Below, one piece after another: positions 1-5,973 of a stretch of DNA of 9,786 bases. The stretch's first letter is position 1; every line of letters starts with the position of its first letter. A model generated the notes under the pieces. That model did not search any database. It was not told the DNA's origin and saw only the letters and a list, made by a program, of their open reading frames with translations. A program made the translations under genes and the position numbers. The stretch is from Haloferacaceae archaeon (GTDB taxonomy: Archaea > Halobacteriota > Halobacteria > Halobacteriales > Haloferacaceae): NCBI GenBank assembly GCA_028274825.1, contig JAQCMZ010000472.1, positions 1-9,786 on the forward strand, given 5' to 3'.

Positions 1-163
1 CCACCAGCGGTGTCCGGATTTCGCGGGGTCTTAGTCGATCTGTGACCTGTCTCAGCAGTTGCTGACAACCGCAGAGGTTGGATGCAGCTTGCAGTCTCCA
101 GCTACACTTGGAACGGGCTCGGTGCACGTTCAGAACTGTCTACCGAAATCACGTTACCAGCAA

Positions 164-175
164 CTGTCATGACAG
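164..175. repeat. 12-bp perfect palindrome downstream of the SRAP gene
   Basis: CTGTCATGACAG is its own reverse complement. It lies 21 bp beyond the stop codon of the minus-strand SRAP gene, so it could be a protein-binding site or part of a 3' end structure. There is no T-tract to make it a convincing terminator. The rest of 1-195 shows no gene that I can support. Confidence 0.35.
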
Positions 176-195
176 CAGACTCTGAGCCGACTCAC

Positions 196-894
196 TCACG
201 ATTCGACTGGGTTGATTAGTGACGGGTCGTCGTTAGACGGTGAATTGACGCGTGTGGAGACGGGGTGGGTCTGCATATCTTCATCCGAGCGGGGAGCCAG
301 GAGATCGAGGGCTTCATCCTCACTTCCGTTCAACCACGTTTTCTCATCAGCCGGATCGAGAATGACAGCCATCCGATGATGCAGTTGCTCAATGAGGTCG
401 TTAGGCTCTGTGGTCAAGATTGCGTACGTGTCGATCGTCGCCTCTTCGGCACTCGCAGTGTCTCCCCCGGCAAACGAGCCTAATCCGGTCTGGGTTGTCT
501 CCAGGGTCCACTGCTCGTGGATCCCAGCCATCGCGAAAGGCCGATTCTCCTCGAGTGCCACGCGATACGGCTGAGACTGGGAGCCACCCTCCTGGTCTGT
601 CCACTCGTAGAAGCCGTCGGCAGGCACCAGACACCGGCGTCTACTGAAAGCATCAGTAAAGCTGCGTTTCTCTGCGACCGTCTCGGCCCGAGCGTTGATC
701 AGGTCGAACCCCTCGTCGGCCCACGACGGCGTGAATCCCCACTTCATCGCCGTCGATTCGGTCGCGTCGGAAGTCACCACCGGCAACGTCTGTCCAGGGG
801 CACAGTTATACTGTGGTTCGTGATCTGGAAATCCTACTCCGAACCTCGCCTCTAACTCTGACCGCGGTGTGAATAGCGTGTAACGACCGCACAT
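196..894 (-). CDS. SRAP-domain protein (YedK/HMCES family), abasic-site DNA-protein crosslinker
   Basis: This is a 232-residue protein of the SOS response-associated peptidase family. Family members use the N-terminal Cys, exposed when Met1 is removed, to form a stable thiazolidine crosslink with abasic sites in single-stranded DNA, protecting them during replication. All expected landmarks are visible: CGRYTLF at residues 2-8 with Cys2, the WGFTPSWA block at 52-59, INARAET at 66-72 with Asn67, CLVPADGFYEW at 88-98 with Glu97, HHRMAVILDP at 172-181 with catalytic His172, and TRVNSPSND near the C-terminus. The start was set at the ATG directly before Cys2. An in-frame ATG 9 bp upstream would bury the Cys, and the TATA-like element fits the later start. 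Length is normal for the family, with a short insert at about 132-153. It is transcribed divergently from an exonuclease gene. Family assignment is secure; its role in this organism is inferred. Confidence 0.95.
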   Translation of the reverse strand: MCGRYTLFTPRSELEARFGVGFPDHEPQYNCAPGQTLPVVTSDATESTAMKWGFTPSWADEGFDLINARAETVAEKRSFTDAFSRRRCLVPADGFYEWTDQEGGSQSQPYRVALEENRPFAMAGIHEQWTLETTQTGLGSFAGGDTASAEEATIDTYAILTTEPNDLIEQLHHRMAVILDPADEKTWLNGSEDEALDLLAPRSDEDMQTHPVSTRVNSPSNDDPSLINPVES

Positions 895-915
895 GATCAA
901 CATATGAGCGGGCTA

Positions 916-927
916 ATACCTAAACTC
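916..927 (-). promoter_or_regulatory. TATA-like element of the SRAP gene
   Basis: On the minus strand this reads AGTTTAGGTATT. The TTTAGG core is centred about 28 bp upstream of the ATG at 894, the distance expected for a leaderless haloarchaeal transcript. For the alternative ATG at 903 the spacing would be about 19 bp, too short. Confidence 0.5.
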
Positions 928-962
928 GCCGGTCGTGTGGCAGTCTCGGCCGCCTCCACAGG

Positions 963-970
963 CTTATATC
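963..970 (+). promoter_or_regulatory. TATA box of the exonuclease gene
   Basis: CTTATATC is centred about 27 bp upstream of the ATG at 993. There is no Shine-Dalgarno between them, so the mRNA is probably leaderless. With the SRAP element it defines a compact 98-bp divergent promoter region. Confidence 0.65.
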
Positions 971-992
971 ACCGCCAACCCCGAATATAGAT

Positions 993-1766
993 ATGCGAAT
1001 CGAGAACAGTTTCATCCCTGTGTCTGGGGTAGGGGAGACGACCGAACGTCGGCTCTGGGAGGCGGGCGTGACACGCTGGGACGAATTTCATGACGCGGGA
1101 AACCCACGAGGCGTGGGGACGACCACGGCCGACCGAATCGAGTCGTTCATAGCTGAAGCCGGCGCCCGGCTTGACGATGGGGATTCGGCGTACTTTGACA
1201 GACAGTTTCCAAACGGCGAGCGCTGGCGACTCTATGAAAACTTCGCAGACTCTACCTGTTTTTTTGACATCGAGACAACGGGTCTCGACGCCCGGCGCAG
1301 TCAAGTGACAACCGTCTCGTTTCACCAAGACAGCCAAACAACAACACTCGTCGCGGGAGAGGATTTGACCGCGGAGGCAGTTCGCGAGGAGTTCGCTAAC
1401 GCGAAGTTGCTCGCGACATTTAACGGACGACGCTTCGACGTGCCATTTCTGGAGGAGTCACTCGGTATCGACATTGACACTCCACATCTTGACTTGATGT
1501 ACCCGTGTCGACGAGTCGGGCTGAGCGGCGGGCTCAAGCCGATCGAGACAGAGCTGGGAATCGATCGAGACCGACCAGATCTGTCTGGGCGCGATGCCAT
1601 ACGTCTCTGGCGGAAGCACCAACGCGGTGACGACGGAGCACTCGAGACGCTGGTTTCGTACAATCGCGATGACACGGTGAACCTCCAGCGGCTCGCTGAC
1701 ACGATCTCTGAAACACTCCACGCTGATGTGTTTGAGCCGGTCGCAGGATCGACATCGAGTAATTGA
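993..1766 (+). CDS. RNase H-like (YprB-type, DEDD) 3'-5' exonuclease domain protein with N-terminal helix-hairpin-helix
   Basis: This 257-residue protein is probably a metal-dependent exonuclease on DNA or RNA. Residues about 8-55 resemble a helix-hairpin-helix unit (PVSGVGETTERRLWEAGV, then a second VGTTTADRIESF), a non-specific nucleic-acid-binding module. Residues about 88-240 form an RNase H-like fold: FFDIETTGLD at 90-99 supplies Asp92 and Glu94, ATFNGRRFDVPF at 141-152 supplies Asn144 and Asp149, HLDLMY at 165-170 supplies Asp167, and YNRDDTVNL at 223-231 supplies Asp226 and Asp227. Together these match the DEDD metal-ligand pattern of the YprB / RNase_H_2 group. The ATG at 993 sits 27 bp from a clear TATA box. 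It is divergent from the SRAP gene, which suggests but does not prove a DNA-repair context. The substrate is unknown and the C-terminal 20 residues look disordered. Confidence 0.85.
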   Translation: MRIENSFIPVSGVGETTERRLWEAGVTRWDEFHDAGNPRGVGTTTADRIESFIAEAGARLDDGDSAYFDRQFPNGERWRLYENFADSTCFFDIETTGLDARRSQVTTVSFHQDSQTTTLVAGEDLTAEAVREEFANAKLLATFNGRRFDVPFLEESLGIDIDTPHLDLMYPCRRVGLSGGLKPIETELGIDRDRPDLSGRDAIRLWRKHQRGDDGALETLVSYNRDDTVNLQRLADTISETLHADVFEPVAGSTSSN

Positions 1767-1956
1767 ATTCACCAACACCCCCGCCTCGATTGTCGACGGT
1801 TCGGTGGTCGTTGTAGAGGGCAAAACGCGTCCCCGAGGGCTCTACGGGCATCTCATCCGGGGCCGTGTACGCGTGCCAGTCAAATCCCCAGCTGCTGTTA
1901 TGGCCACATCCTGAATTCCAGATTGGATCACCGTCTGACGAGGGTTGCTCAGACAA
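1767..1956 (-). other. Gene-poor spacer with a coding-like antisense stretch, possible gene remnant
   Basis: Between the exonuclease stop and the next promoter the plus strand has no supported gene. On the minus strand, reading from 1956, one frame stays open with protein-like composition (for example SSWGFDWHAYTAPDEMPVE) and then runs on antisense into the exonuclease gene. It would have to start at TTG, has no recognisable domain and no good promoter. It may be the degraded 3' end of a transposase-type gene or chance. I would not annotate it as a protein. Confidence 0.2.
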
Positions 1957-1990
1957 TTGTGACCAGCCGGCTCTCCGGCGATTGGCCCCG

Positions 1991-1997
1991 TTTATAC
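1991..1997 (+). promoter_or_regulatory. TATA box of the small acidic gene
   Basis: TTTATAC is centred about 27 bp upstream of the ATG at 2021, with no Shine-Dalgarno, as expected for a leaderless transcript. It is the main reason for choosing the start at 2021 rather than in-frame codons further upstream. Confidence 0.6.
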
Positions 1998-2020
1998 TTG
2001 TCCGTGTATACGGTTACTCC

Positions 2021-2278
2021 ATGGAAAAATCCGATCCGGTAGTATCCACTGACGGGGGGACGAGTGAAGCAGCTGACGATCACGACAAGCCAGACGACAC
2101 TAGCGCCGACAGTGCTCCGTCCGTGGAGTTGGAGCTATATCAGCTCTCAGTATCTGTCACGGGCAAATCAGCAGACGACCTCTCAGACGTGGAAGAATCC
2201 GCTGTTCGACTTCTGGAGGAACTCGTTGACACGGCCGAACAGCTCGAGGACAGCCCGGACGGTCGGGGGCTCGGGTAG
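2021..2278 (+). CDS. Small acidic protein of unknown function
   Basis: This is an 85-residue acidic protein that I do not recognise. Residues 1-33 are rich in Asp, Glu, Ser and Thr and look disordered. Residues 35-48 (VELELYQLSVSVTG) alternate like a beta strand, and residues 52-77 (DDLSDVEESAVRLLEELVDTAEQL) look like an amphipathic helix. There is no Cys motif, signal peptide or membrane segment. A longer in-frame reading to 1865 exists, but its extra residues are not acidic and contain the promoter, so the ATG at 2021 is preferred. The TATA box and haloarchaeal composition support a real gene. It stands alone, followed by a 511-bp spacer and facing the FKBP gene. Function cannot be inferred. 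Confidence 0.65.
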   Translation: MEKSDPVVSTDGGTSEAADDHDKPDDTSADSAPSVELELYQLSVSVTGKSADDLSDVEESAVRLLEELVDTAEQLEDSPDGRGLG

Positions 2279-2491
2279 TATTTTCACTAATCTGAGACAC
2301 GTGAGATCCTGAGACATTGATTCCTCTTCTGGGACCAGATACGTGTGTGCGGCTGAAGTGGTACTCCGAATGCATAGGCGTCATACACACCGAGTAGAGG
2401 GGTCGCTCAGGCGAGTGAGAGGCGATTAGACTCAACTGCAGACGACCCCGTCGGAACACTGGAACAGCCGCAACGCTGAGAATCGTGTCGA

Positions 2492-2506
2492 GGATATTTT
2501 TTATCC
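2492..2506. other. AT-rich inverted repeat with T6 run
   Basis: GGATA and TATCC flank a run of T. On the plus strand the T-run could help terminate transcription from the small acidic gene about 215 bp upstream. On the minus strand the A-rich version resembles a TATA box, although no gene starts at the right distance. It sits immediately next to the repeat at 2511-2579 and may have been part of the same element. Confidence 0.3.
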
Positions 2507-2510
2507 AGTC

Positions 2511-2579
2511 CTACGGTGTACAGGCGGTCGAGGCGACTACCTCGGGGCTTGACCCCGAGGCAGTTCACCGAGCAATCCA
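2511..2579. mobile_element. Copy A of an intergenic hairpin repeat, probable IS200/IS605-type end relic
   Basis: The core is a perfect 8-bp stem CCTCGGGG (2540-2547) and CCCCGAGG (2553-2560) with a 5-nt loop, followed by TTCACCG at 2564-2570. The 29 bases at 2519-2547 match 23 of 29 bases at 5984-6012 without gaps, and similarity continues through the hairpin to about 2579, so this is a dispersed repeat and not a chance hairpin. GC-rich hairpins of this kind occur at the ends of haloarchaeal IS1341-type (TnpB) elements. No transposase reading frame remains around it. The spacer 2279-2789 otherwise holds nothing I can support. Confidence 0.5.
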
Positions 2580-2789
2580 CTCTCGTGAGTGAGGATAGAT
2601 TAGGAACTACCGCTGGTATGATACGTGTGAGAAGTAATTCAGAGTCAACCCTCGGTACGGCGACGCGTACCAACGCTGTCAGCGTCCATCGCGCGGCTGT
2701 TGATGCCACGGCGGTGTCGGTGAGAGTACGGTCGAGACCGGTCACCTCGTCAACGTTTACTTGGAGCCGATTCGTTCGCGCCTGAAGTG

Positions 2790-3779
2790 TCACTCGAGTT
2801 CGTCGACAATTTCGTCGGTGTCGATATCAGCATCTTCGAGGGCTTCCTCAACATCGGCACCACCGGCACCACCCATGCCGCCCATGCCACCCATCATCCC
2901 ACCGAGTCCACCCATTCCGCCGCCGTCGATGACCTCTTCGACGACAACACGGTCGAGGCCTAATTTCCCCATCATATCCTGGGCGATCTGCTGTTTGGAG
3001 AACATCCACTGTTGATTCATCGTCATCTGCGGGGTCGCCTCGATATAGAGGACCGTCTTTTCGACCTGTTCGGTTTCTGTTTCTGGCTCGTCGTCCTCAT
3101 CGTCGGCTGGGACGGTGACCTCTTCTTGTTCTTGTTCAATCTCGATACGGACGTCCGGCTCTTCCTGGAGATACATCCCCAGCATACTGGAGGCCTGTTT
3201 TTCAGTATCTTCGACTGTGTCGAGAATTTCGTACTCGTATTCGAGCGTTTCGCCAGCCAGCGGGTGGTTGAAGTCGACCCGTGCACGACCACCGATAATC
3301 GCCTCTACGCGACCTTGCTCACCGTCAATATTCACCTGTGCGCCAGGGTATGTATCGTCTTCTGGAATCTTGTCTGCGCTCACCGTCTGCACTTCGTCGT
3401 TGTCGAACTCACCAAACGCCTCTTCGGCCGATATCTCGACAGTCCCGGCGGCGCCCTCCTCGGCTCCCTGAAATGCATCCTCGACCGGTGGGAATACATG
3501 ACCGGCCCCGAGCGAGATGATCCGGGGCTCGAAGTCGTGTTCTTCGTGGTCGATTGCAGACTCTTCTGCAACCTCGGCATCGGTCGTATCGACGACACGG
3601 CCGTCTTCAGCTGTCAGGATCGTATATGCAACACGAACGAAATCTCCGTCCTGCAGACCCGCAGAATCGTCTGACTCTCCTGTATTTTCGGACTCGGAAG
3701 GAGCCGTGTCTTCAGATTCCACCGCGTCTTCGGCCTCCACAGAGTCGTCTGTCGCTTCGGCCGTCTGATCGTCACTCAT
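2790..3779 (-). CDS. slyD: FKBP-type peptidyl-prolyl cis-trans isomerase, SlyD-like archaeal long type
   Basis: This is a 329-residue cytoplasmic folding helper that isomerises X-Pro bonds and, in this family, also acts as a chaperone. Residues 1-42 are a disordered Asp/Glu/Ser/Thr-rich lead. The FKBP domain starts at GDFVRVAYTI (45-54) and continues through IISLGAGHVFPPVEDAFQGAEEG (87-109). A SlyD-type insert-in-flap domain lies at about 126-166, and the FKBP domain resumes at VDFNHPLAGETLEYEYEI (168-185), matching the NHPLAG signature. Residues 200-284 form the extra C-terminal domain of long archaeal FKBPs. A Gly/Met-rich repeat occupies 286-308 and an acidic helix ends the protein. The frame stays open upstream to 3998, but the ATG at 3779 has a TATA-like element 27 bp before it, a GGAGG about 11 nt before it, and an acidic N-terminus. 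It is monocistronic as far as can be seen. Confidence 0.93.
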   Translation of the reverse strand: MSDDQTAEATDDSVEAEDAVESEDTAPSESENTGESDDSAGLQDGDFVRVAYTILTAEDGRVVDTTDAEVAEESAIDHEEHDFEPRIISLGAGHVFPPVEDAFQGAEEGAAGTVEISAEEAFGEFDNDEVQTVSADKIPEDDTYPGAQVNIDGEQGRVEAIIGGRARVDFNHPLAGETLEYEYEILDTVEDTEKQASSMLGMYLQEEPDVRIEIEQEQEEVTVPADDEDDEPETETEQVEKTVLYIEATPQMTMNQQWMFSKQQIAQDMMGKLGLDRVVVEEVIDGGGMGGLGGMMGGMGGMGGAGGADVEEALEDADIDTDEIVDELE

Positions 3780-3803
3780 GTAGTGTACAACCTCCGGTTC
3801 GCC

Positions 3804-3809
3804 CTTAAG
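3804..3809 (-). promoter_or_regulatory. slyD: TATA-like element of the FKBP gene
   Basis: CTTAAG, within TTCTTAAGGG on the minus strand, is centred about 27 bp upstream of the ATG at 3779. A GGAGG also lies about 11 nt before that ATG, so both leaderless and leadered initiation are possible. Confidence 0.45.
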
Positions 3810-4419
3810 AAGTACGATTCGGTTGCCCCCAGCTTTATCGATGATCTCCCCACGCCTGAAGAGAGTGGATTGTTCTGTGGTTAATGCGATTCTTCCAATG
3901 GGAATCTTGGGAGTTTCTCGATACAGTTTCGACCTTTTGCAGGTTGTGACGATGCCGGGCCTCTGTCCGCTATTCTCCCGTGGTCGAGAGTGTGGCACTC
4001 ATACGCATCTACGCGACGAGTCTGAGCTTCAACTTACCTGACTCTCCGGTTGCGGCCGGCGAGAGCCTCGTGGAGTGATATCTCGATTTAGTCGTCAGTA
4101 GGTCGGGACAGTATGCGATCTGATTCGAGATGAGTCGAGTCTCATACTACAGAATAAAAATCCGTGATTAGTGGATAGTTGCTGTGACTGAATACCTCTT
4201 TAGAGGCGCCAGCAAGGAACCTGTGGTTCGTGAACACATGTACAGCAGGTACAAGACCGCCGGTGGGACACGCCTCAGTCTGTCCACATGTGATCTGCTC
4301 AGAGGTCACGCCCCGAGGCACTTGTTGTGTAGTTTCATTACAAGCCCTTTCATCAGGGAACGCCCGTGAGTGCCGGCCGGTCGCTGGCCACCGACGGCTC
4401 TTTCCCGAGGGGATACACA
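3810..4419. other. Long spacer between the FKBP and CYTH genes
   Basis: About 600 bp without a supported gene. Visible elements are an imperfect hairpin at 4042-4065 (CTCTC/GAGAG arms with an inner CGG/CCG), and a block at about 4290-4330 containing GCCCCGAGGCA that resembles one arm of the hairpin repeats elsewhere in the window. A minus-strand frame running down to 4142 stays open across 4142-4365 and looks mildly coding-like (CGQTEACPTGGLVPAVHVF). It has no start or domain I can defend and may be the remains of an insertion element. Confidence 0.3.
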
Positions 4420-4423
4420 GGAG
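4420..4423 (+). promoter_or_regulatory. Shine-Dalgarno GGAG deciding the CYTH gene start
   Basis: GGAG ends 5 nt before the GTG at 4429, good spacing for ribosome binding. It supports GTG 4429 over the upstream in-frame GTG at 4366, which would add 21 non-acidic residues before the conserved YEVELK. Confidence 0.5.
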
Positions 4424-4428
4424 ATTAC

Positions 4429-4992
4429 GTGTACGAGGTTGAACTAAAGATCGAAGGTGACCACGAGACGGTTCGTGACCGCATGGAGGCAACTGATGCA
4501 CGACACTTGGGCGAGGTTGAGCAGACGGACACGTACTTTGACGCACCAGACCGCTCGTTCGCGGATACCGACGAGGCTCTCCGGCTTCGCCGAGAGCAGA
4601 CAGCCGAGAACGCAGGAGCCGATACATCCGGCTCTGAATCCATCCGGATCACGTACAAAGGCCCACTTGTCGACGACGACTCAAAAACTCGCAGAGAGTT
4701 CGAGACAAGTGTTGGCGACAGAGCAGAAGCAGAGCGTATTCTCGAGGGACTCGGCTATACGCCAGCCGCGACGGTAGAAAAGATACGCCGTCGATACCGA
4801 CTCGACGGCTATACGCTGTCACTCGATACTGTCTCAGAGGTCGGCCAGTACGTCGAAATCGAACGTGAGGTGCCCGAAAAAGAAGTCTCAGAGGCCAAGA
4901 CTGGAGCGAAAAATCTGCTCCGTCAACTGGGTCTTGACCCCGAGTCCCAGATCCAGACTTCGTATCTCGGGATGAAACTCACCGGCGAATAA
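4429..4992 (+). CDS. cyaB: CYTH-domain protein (CyaB / thiamine-triphosphatase-like)
   Basis: This 187-residue protein is of the CYTH family, whose members act on triphosphate compounds inside an eight-stranded tunnel using two metal ions. The signature ExExK is residues 3-7 (EVELK). Further tunnel residues are visible in TDTYFDAPDRSF (33-44), ALRLRRE (50-56), SIRITYKGP (71-79), RREFE (88-92), KIRRRYRLDGYTLSLDTVSEVG (118-139) and YVEIEREV (141-148). These alternating charged residues are intact, so the enzyme is probably active. Archaeal members are often annotated as class IV adenylate cyclase, but the true substrate (ATP, thiamine triphosphate, tripolyphosphate or other) cannot be told from sequence. 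The GTG start was chosen because homology begins there and a GGAG lies 5 nt upstream; no strong TATA box is apparent. It is followed convergently by the zinc-ribbon gene. The family is secure; the symbol is only the customary one. Confidence 0.88.
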   Translation: MYEVELKIEGDHETVRDRMEATDARHLGEVEQTDTYFDAPDRSFADTDEALRLRREQTAENAGADTSGSESIRITYKGPLVDDDSKTRREFETSVGDRAEAERILEGLGYTPAATVEKIRRRYRLDGYTLSLDTVSEVGQYVEIEREVPEKEVSEAKTGAKNLLRQLGLDPESQIQTSYLGMKLTGE

Positions 4993-5019
4993 GCAATTTG
5001 TCGGTCAGAAGAGAGTGGG

Positions 5020-5025
5020 TTTAAG
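5020..5025 (+). promoter_or_regulatory. Orphan TATA-like box after the CYTH gene
   Basis: TTTAAG matches the haloarchaeal TATA consensus well. It predicts a start near 5048, inside the inverted repeat at 5043-5065. No plus-strand gene follows, because the next gene is on the opposite strand. It could drive a short non-coding or antisense RNA across the end of the zinc-ribbon gene, or be chance. Confidence 0.3.
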
Positions 5026-5042
5026 AGCCGCGAAATCGCAGA

Positions 5043-5065
5043 CCGTCAGGGAATCAGACTGACGG
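5043..5065. repeat. 7-bp inverted repeat between convergent genes
   Basis: CCGTCAG and CTGACGG are separated by 9 nt. Outer bases ATCG (5035-5038) and CGAT (5069-5072) can also pair across a small internal loop. It sits 51 bp past the CYTH stop and could act in 3' end formation. There is no T-tract, so I do not call it a terminator. Confidence 0.4.
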
Positions 5066-5137
5066 CTACGATCGCCCGAAGATATCCGGCCCCACAGGGG
5101 GTAAAACGCCTGCGAGTGTATTCCATTGAGTTCCTCC

Positions 5138-5164
5138 CACTGAAGCGCGACGCTTTCGTTAGTG
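5138..5164. repeat. Hairpin just past the zinc-ribbon gene, possible insertion-element end relic
   Basis: CACT-GAAGCG pairs with CGCTTTC-GTT-AGTG, with one bulged base in the inner stem, three unpaired bases outside it and a CGA loop. On the minus strand it is followed by GGGAGGAAC. Hairpins followed by GGGAGGA resemble what I recall at right ends of haloarchaeal IS200/IS605-type elements. It lies 12 bp downstream of the zinc-ribbon stop on that strand, so a role in 3' end formation is the alternative. Confidence 0.35.
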
Positions 5165-5175
5165 CTCTGTCTGTG

Positions 5176-5460
5176 TCAACTTCGCTTCCGGTCGCTCTGG
5201 ATATCGATATACCGGGTTGCGGCTCCGAGAATCATCGCGATACCGATAAAAACTCCTCCGTAGCCAGCAATCACGGTCAGCCCTTCTGTGAACGCTCCGA
5301 GTGGGACGCTGACCAGCACGAGAAATACGCCACCGACCGCAATACCGCCGTCAATCAGCGGTGTCGGCTGTAATTGTCCGCAGTAAGGGCAGCGTCGCGT
5401 CTCCGAATTGAGTGACTCCCCACAGTTGACACAGCCGATTCCAGAGTTCAGTTCAGTCAC
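5176..5460 (-). CDS. Zinc-ribbon protein with two transmembrane helices, function unknown
   Basis: This is a 94-residue membrane protein. Residues 10-27 form a short zinc ribbon with Cys10-x2-Cys13 and Cys24-x2-Cys27 (CVNCG ... CPYCG). A short linker follows, then two hydrophobic segments at about 38-58 and 62-82 and a basic, charged tail (DRKRS). The N-terminal zinc ribbon plus membrane anchor is a common haloarchaeal layout for small proteins of unknown role; no enzyme motif is visible. The start is GTG at 5460, with AAATATC centred about 24 bp upstream, consistent with a leaderless transcript. It is on the same strand as the epimerase gene 59 bp away, but its own promoter-like element argues against strict co-transcription. 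The zinc site and membrane topology are seen in the sequence; the function is not. Confidence 0.82.
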   Translation of the reverse strand: MTELNSGIGCVNCGESLNSETRRCPYCGQLQPTPLIDGGIAVGGVFLVLVSVPLGAFTEGLTVIAGYGGVFIGIAMILGAATRYIDIQSDRKRS

Positions 5461-5480
5461 AAGCAGATAAACTGGGTCGC

Positions 5481-5487
5481 GATATTT
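5481..5487 (-). promoter_or_regulatory. TATA-like element of the zinc-ribbon membrane gene
   Basis: The minus strand reads AAATATC, centred about 24 bp before the GTG at 5460. It lies in the 59-bp gap after the epimerase stop, which suggests separate transcription. Confidence 0.45.
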
Positions 5488-5519
5488 CAGAAAGGTGTTT
5501 CCGGTCGTGTGAGGAGGGG

Positions 5520-5903
5520 TCAGTGCTGGACAAATTCAACCAACACGCCCCCGAGAGATCCTGGGTGGAGAAAGGCTACCTCATGCCCCCATGCACCATC
5601 ACGTGGTGTTTCATCGATAGGATTGACGCCTAGTGCCTCTGCACGTGCGATGGCGGCTTCGATATTGGCCGTTTGGAAGGCTACATGGTGCATTCCCGGC
5701 CCCTCATCGCTAAGATACTCACTGAGTACCCCCTCAGAGTGAGGCTTCAGCAATTCAAAGTACTCAGACCCGAAATCGATGAATACAATCTCCATTCCGT
5801 CGAACGATTCTCGATGCGCGACTTCCCCGTCTAACAGGCCCGTGTAGAGACGAGCGAGGCTGTCGGCATCCTGGGTAGCAATTCCAATGTGATGGATCTC
5901 CAT
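5520..5903 (-). CDS. mce: Methylmalonyl-CoA epimerase
   Basis: This 127-residue protein of the vicinal oxygen chelate (glyoxalase) fold interconverts (S)- and (R)-methylmalonyl-CoA, feeding the mutase. Two beta-alpha-beta-beta-beta repeats are visible, beginning at IHHIGIAT (3-10) and GPGMHHVAFQT (68-78). Candidate metal ligands are His5, the His72/His73 pair and Glu123 in GGVLVEFV, with Glu50 in YFELLKP of the first repeat. LGVNPIDETPRDGAWGHEVAFLHP (91-114) matches the usual tail of the family. Length is normal. An in-frame ATG seven codons upstream exists, but conserved sequence starts at MEIHH, so the ATG at 5903 was taken; a weak TATA-like GTTAGTAG lies about 25 bp before it. The mutase large subunit is upstream on the same strand, the next step of the pathway, with a 418-bp spacer between them. 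Confidence 0.93.
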   Translation of the reverse strand: MEIHHIGIATQDADSLARLYTGLLDGEVAHRESFDGMEIVFIDFGSEYFELLKPHSEGVLSEYLSDEGPGMHHVAFQTANIEAAIARAEALGVNPIDETPRDGAWGHEVAFLHPGSLGGVLVEFVQH

Positions 5904-5950
5904 GCAACTGAGATTAGTATCCATCTACTAACAGTCGCCGATTACGGATC

Positions 5951-5967
5951 CGAGACAGACAGTCTCG
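5951..5967. promoter_or_regulatory. Inverted repeat upstream of the epimerase gene, possible operator
   Basis: CGAGAC and GTCTCG form a perfect 6-bp inverted repeat with a 5-nt spacer. It is centred about 56 bp before the epimerase ATG, roughly 30 bp upstream of its weak TATA-like element. That position suits an activator site in archaea. No regulator can be named. Confidence 0.3.
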
Positions 5968-5973
5968 AGTACA

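Noticed and set aside
895..903. Upstream in-frame ATG for the SRAP protein
   Set aside because: It would place three residues before the catalytic Cys, which must be position 2, and it is too close to the TATA-like element.
1865..2020. Upstream extension of the small acidic protein
   Set aside because: The extra residues are not acidic and the frame runs through a clear TATA box 27 bp before ATG 2021.
3012..3674. A 220-codon plus-strand open frame inside the FKBP gene
   Set aside because: It is antisense to a well-supported gene, is rich in Cys, Phe and Arg unlike haloarchaeal proteins, and has no promoter. It is a shadow of the FKBP codon use.
3780..3998. 73-residue N-terminal extension of the FKBP frame
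   Set aside because: It covers the promoter, is basic and not acidic, and family homology begins much later.
5116..5373. 85-codon plus-strand frame after the orphan promoter
   Set aside because: It is mostly antisense to the zinc-ribbon gene and has no ribosome site or recognisable domain.
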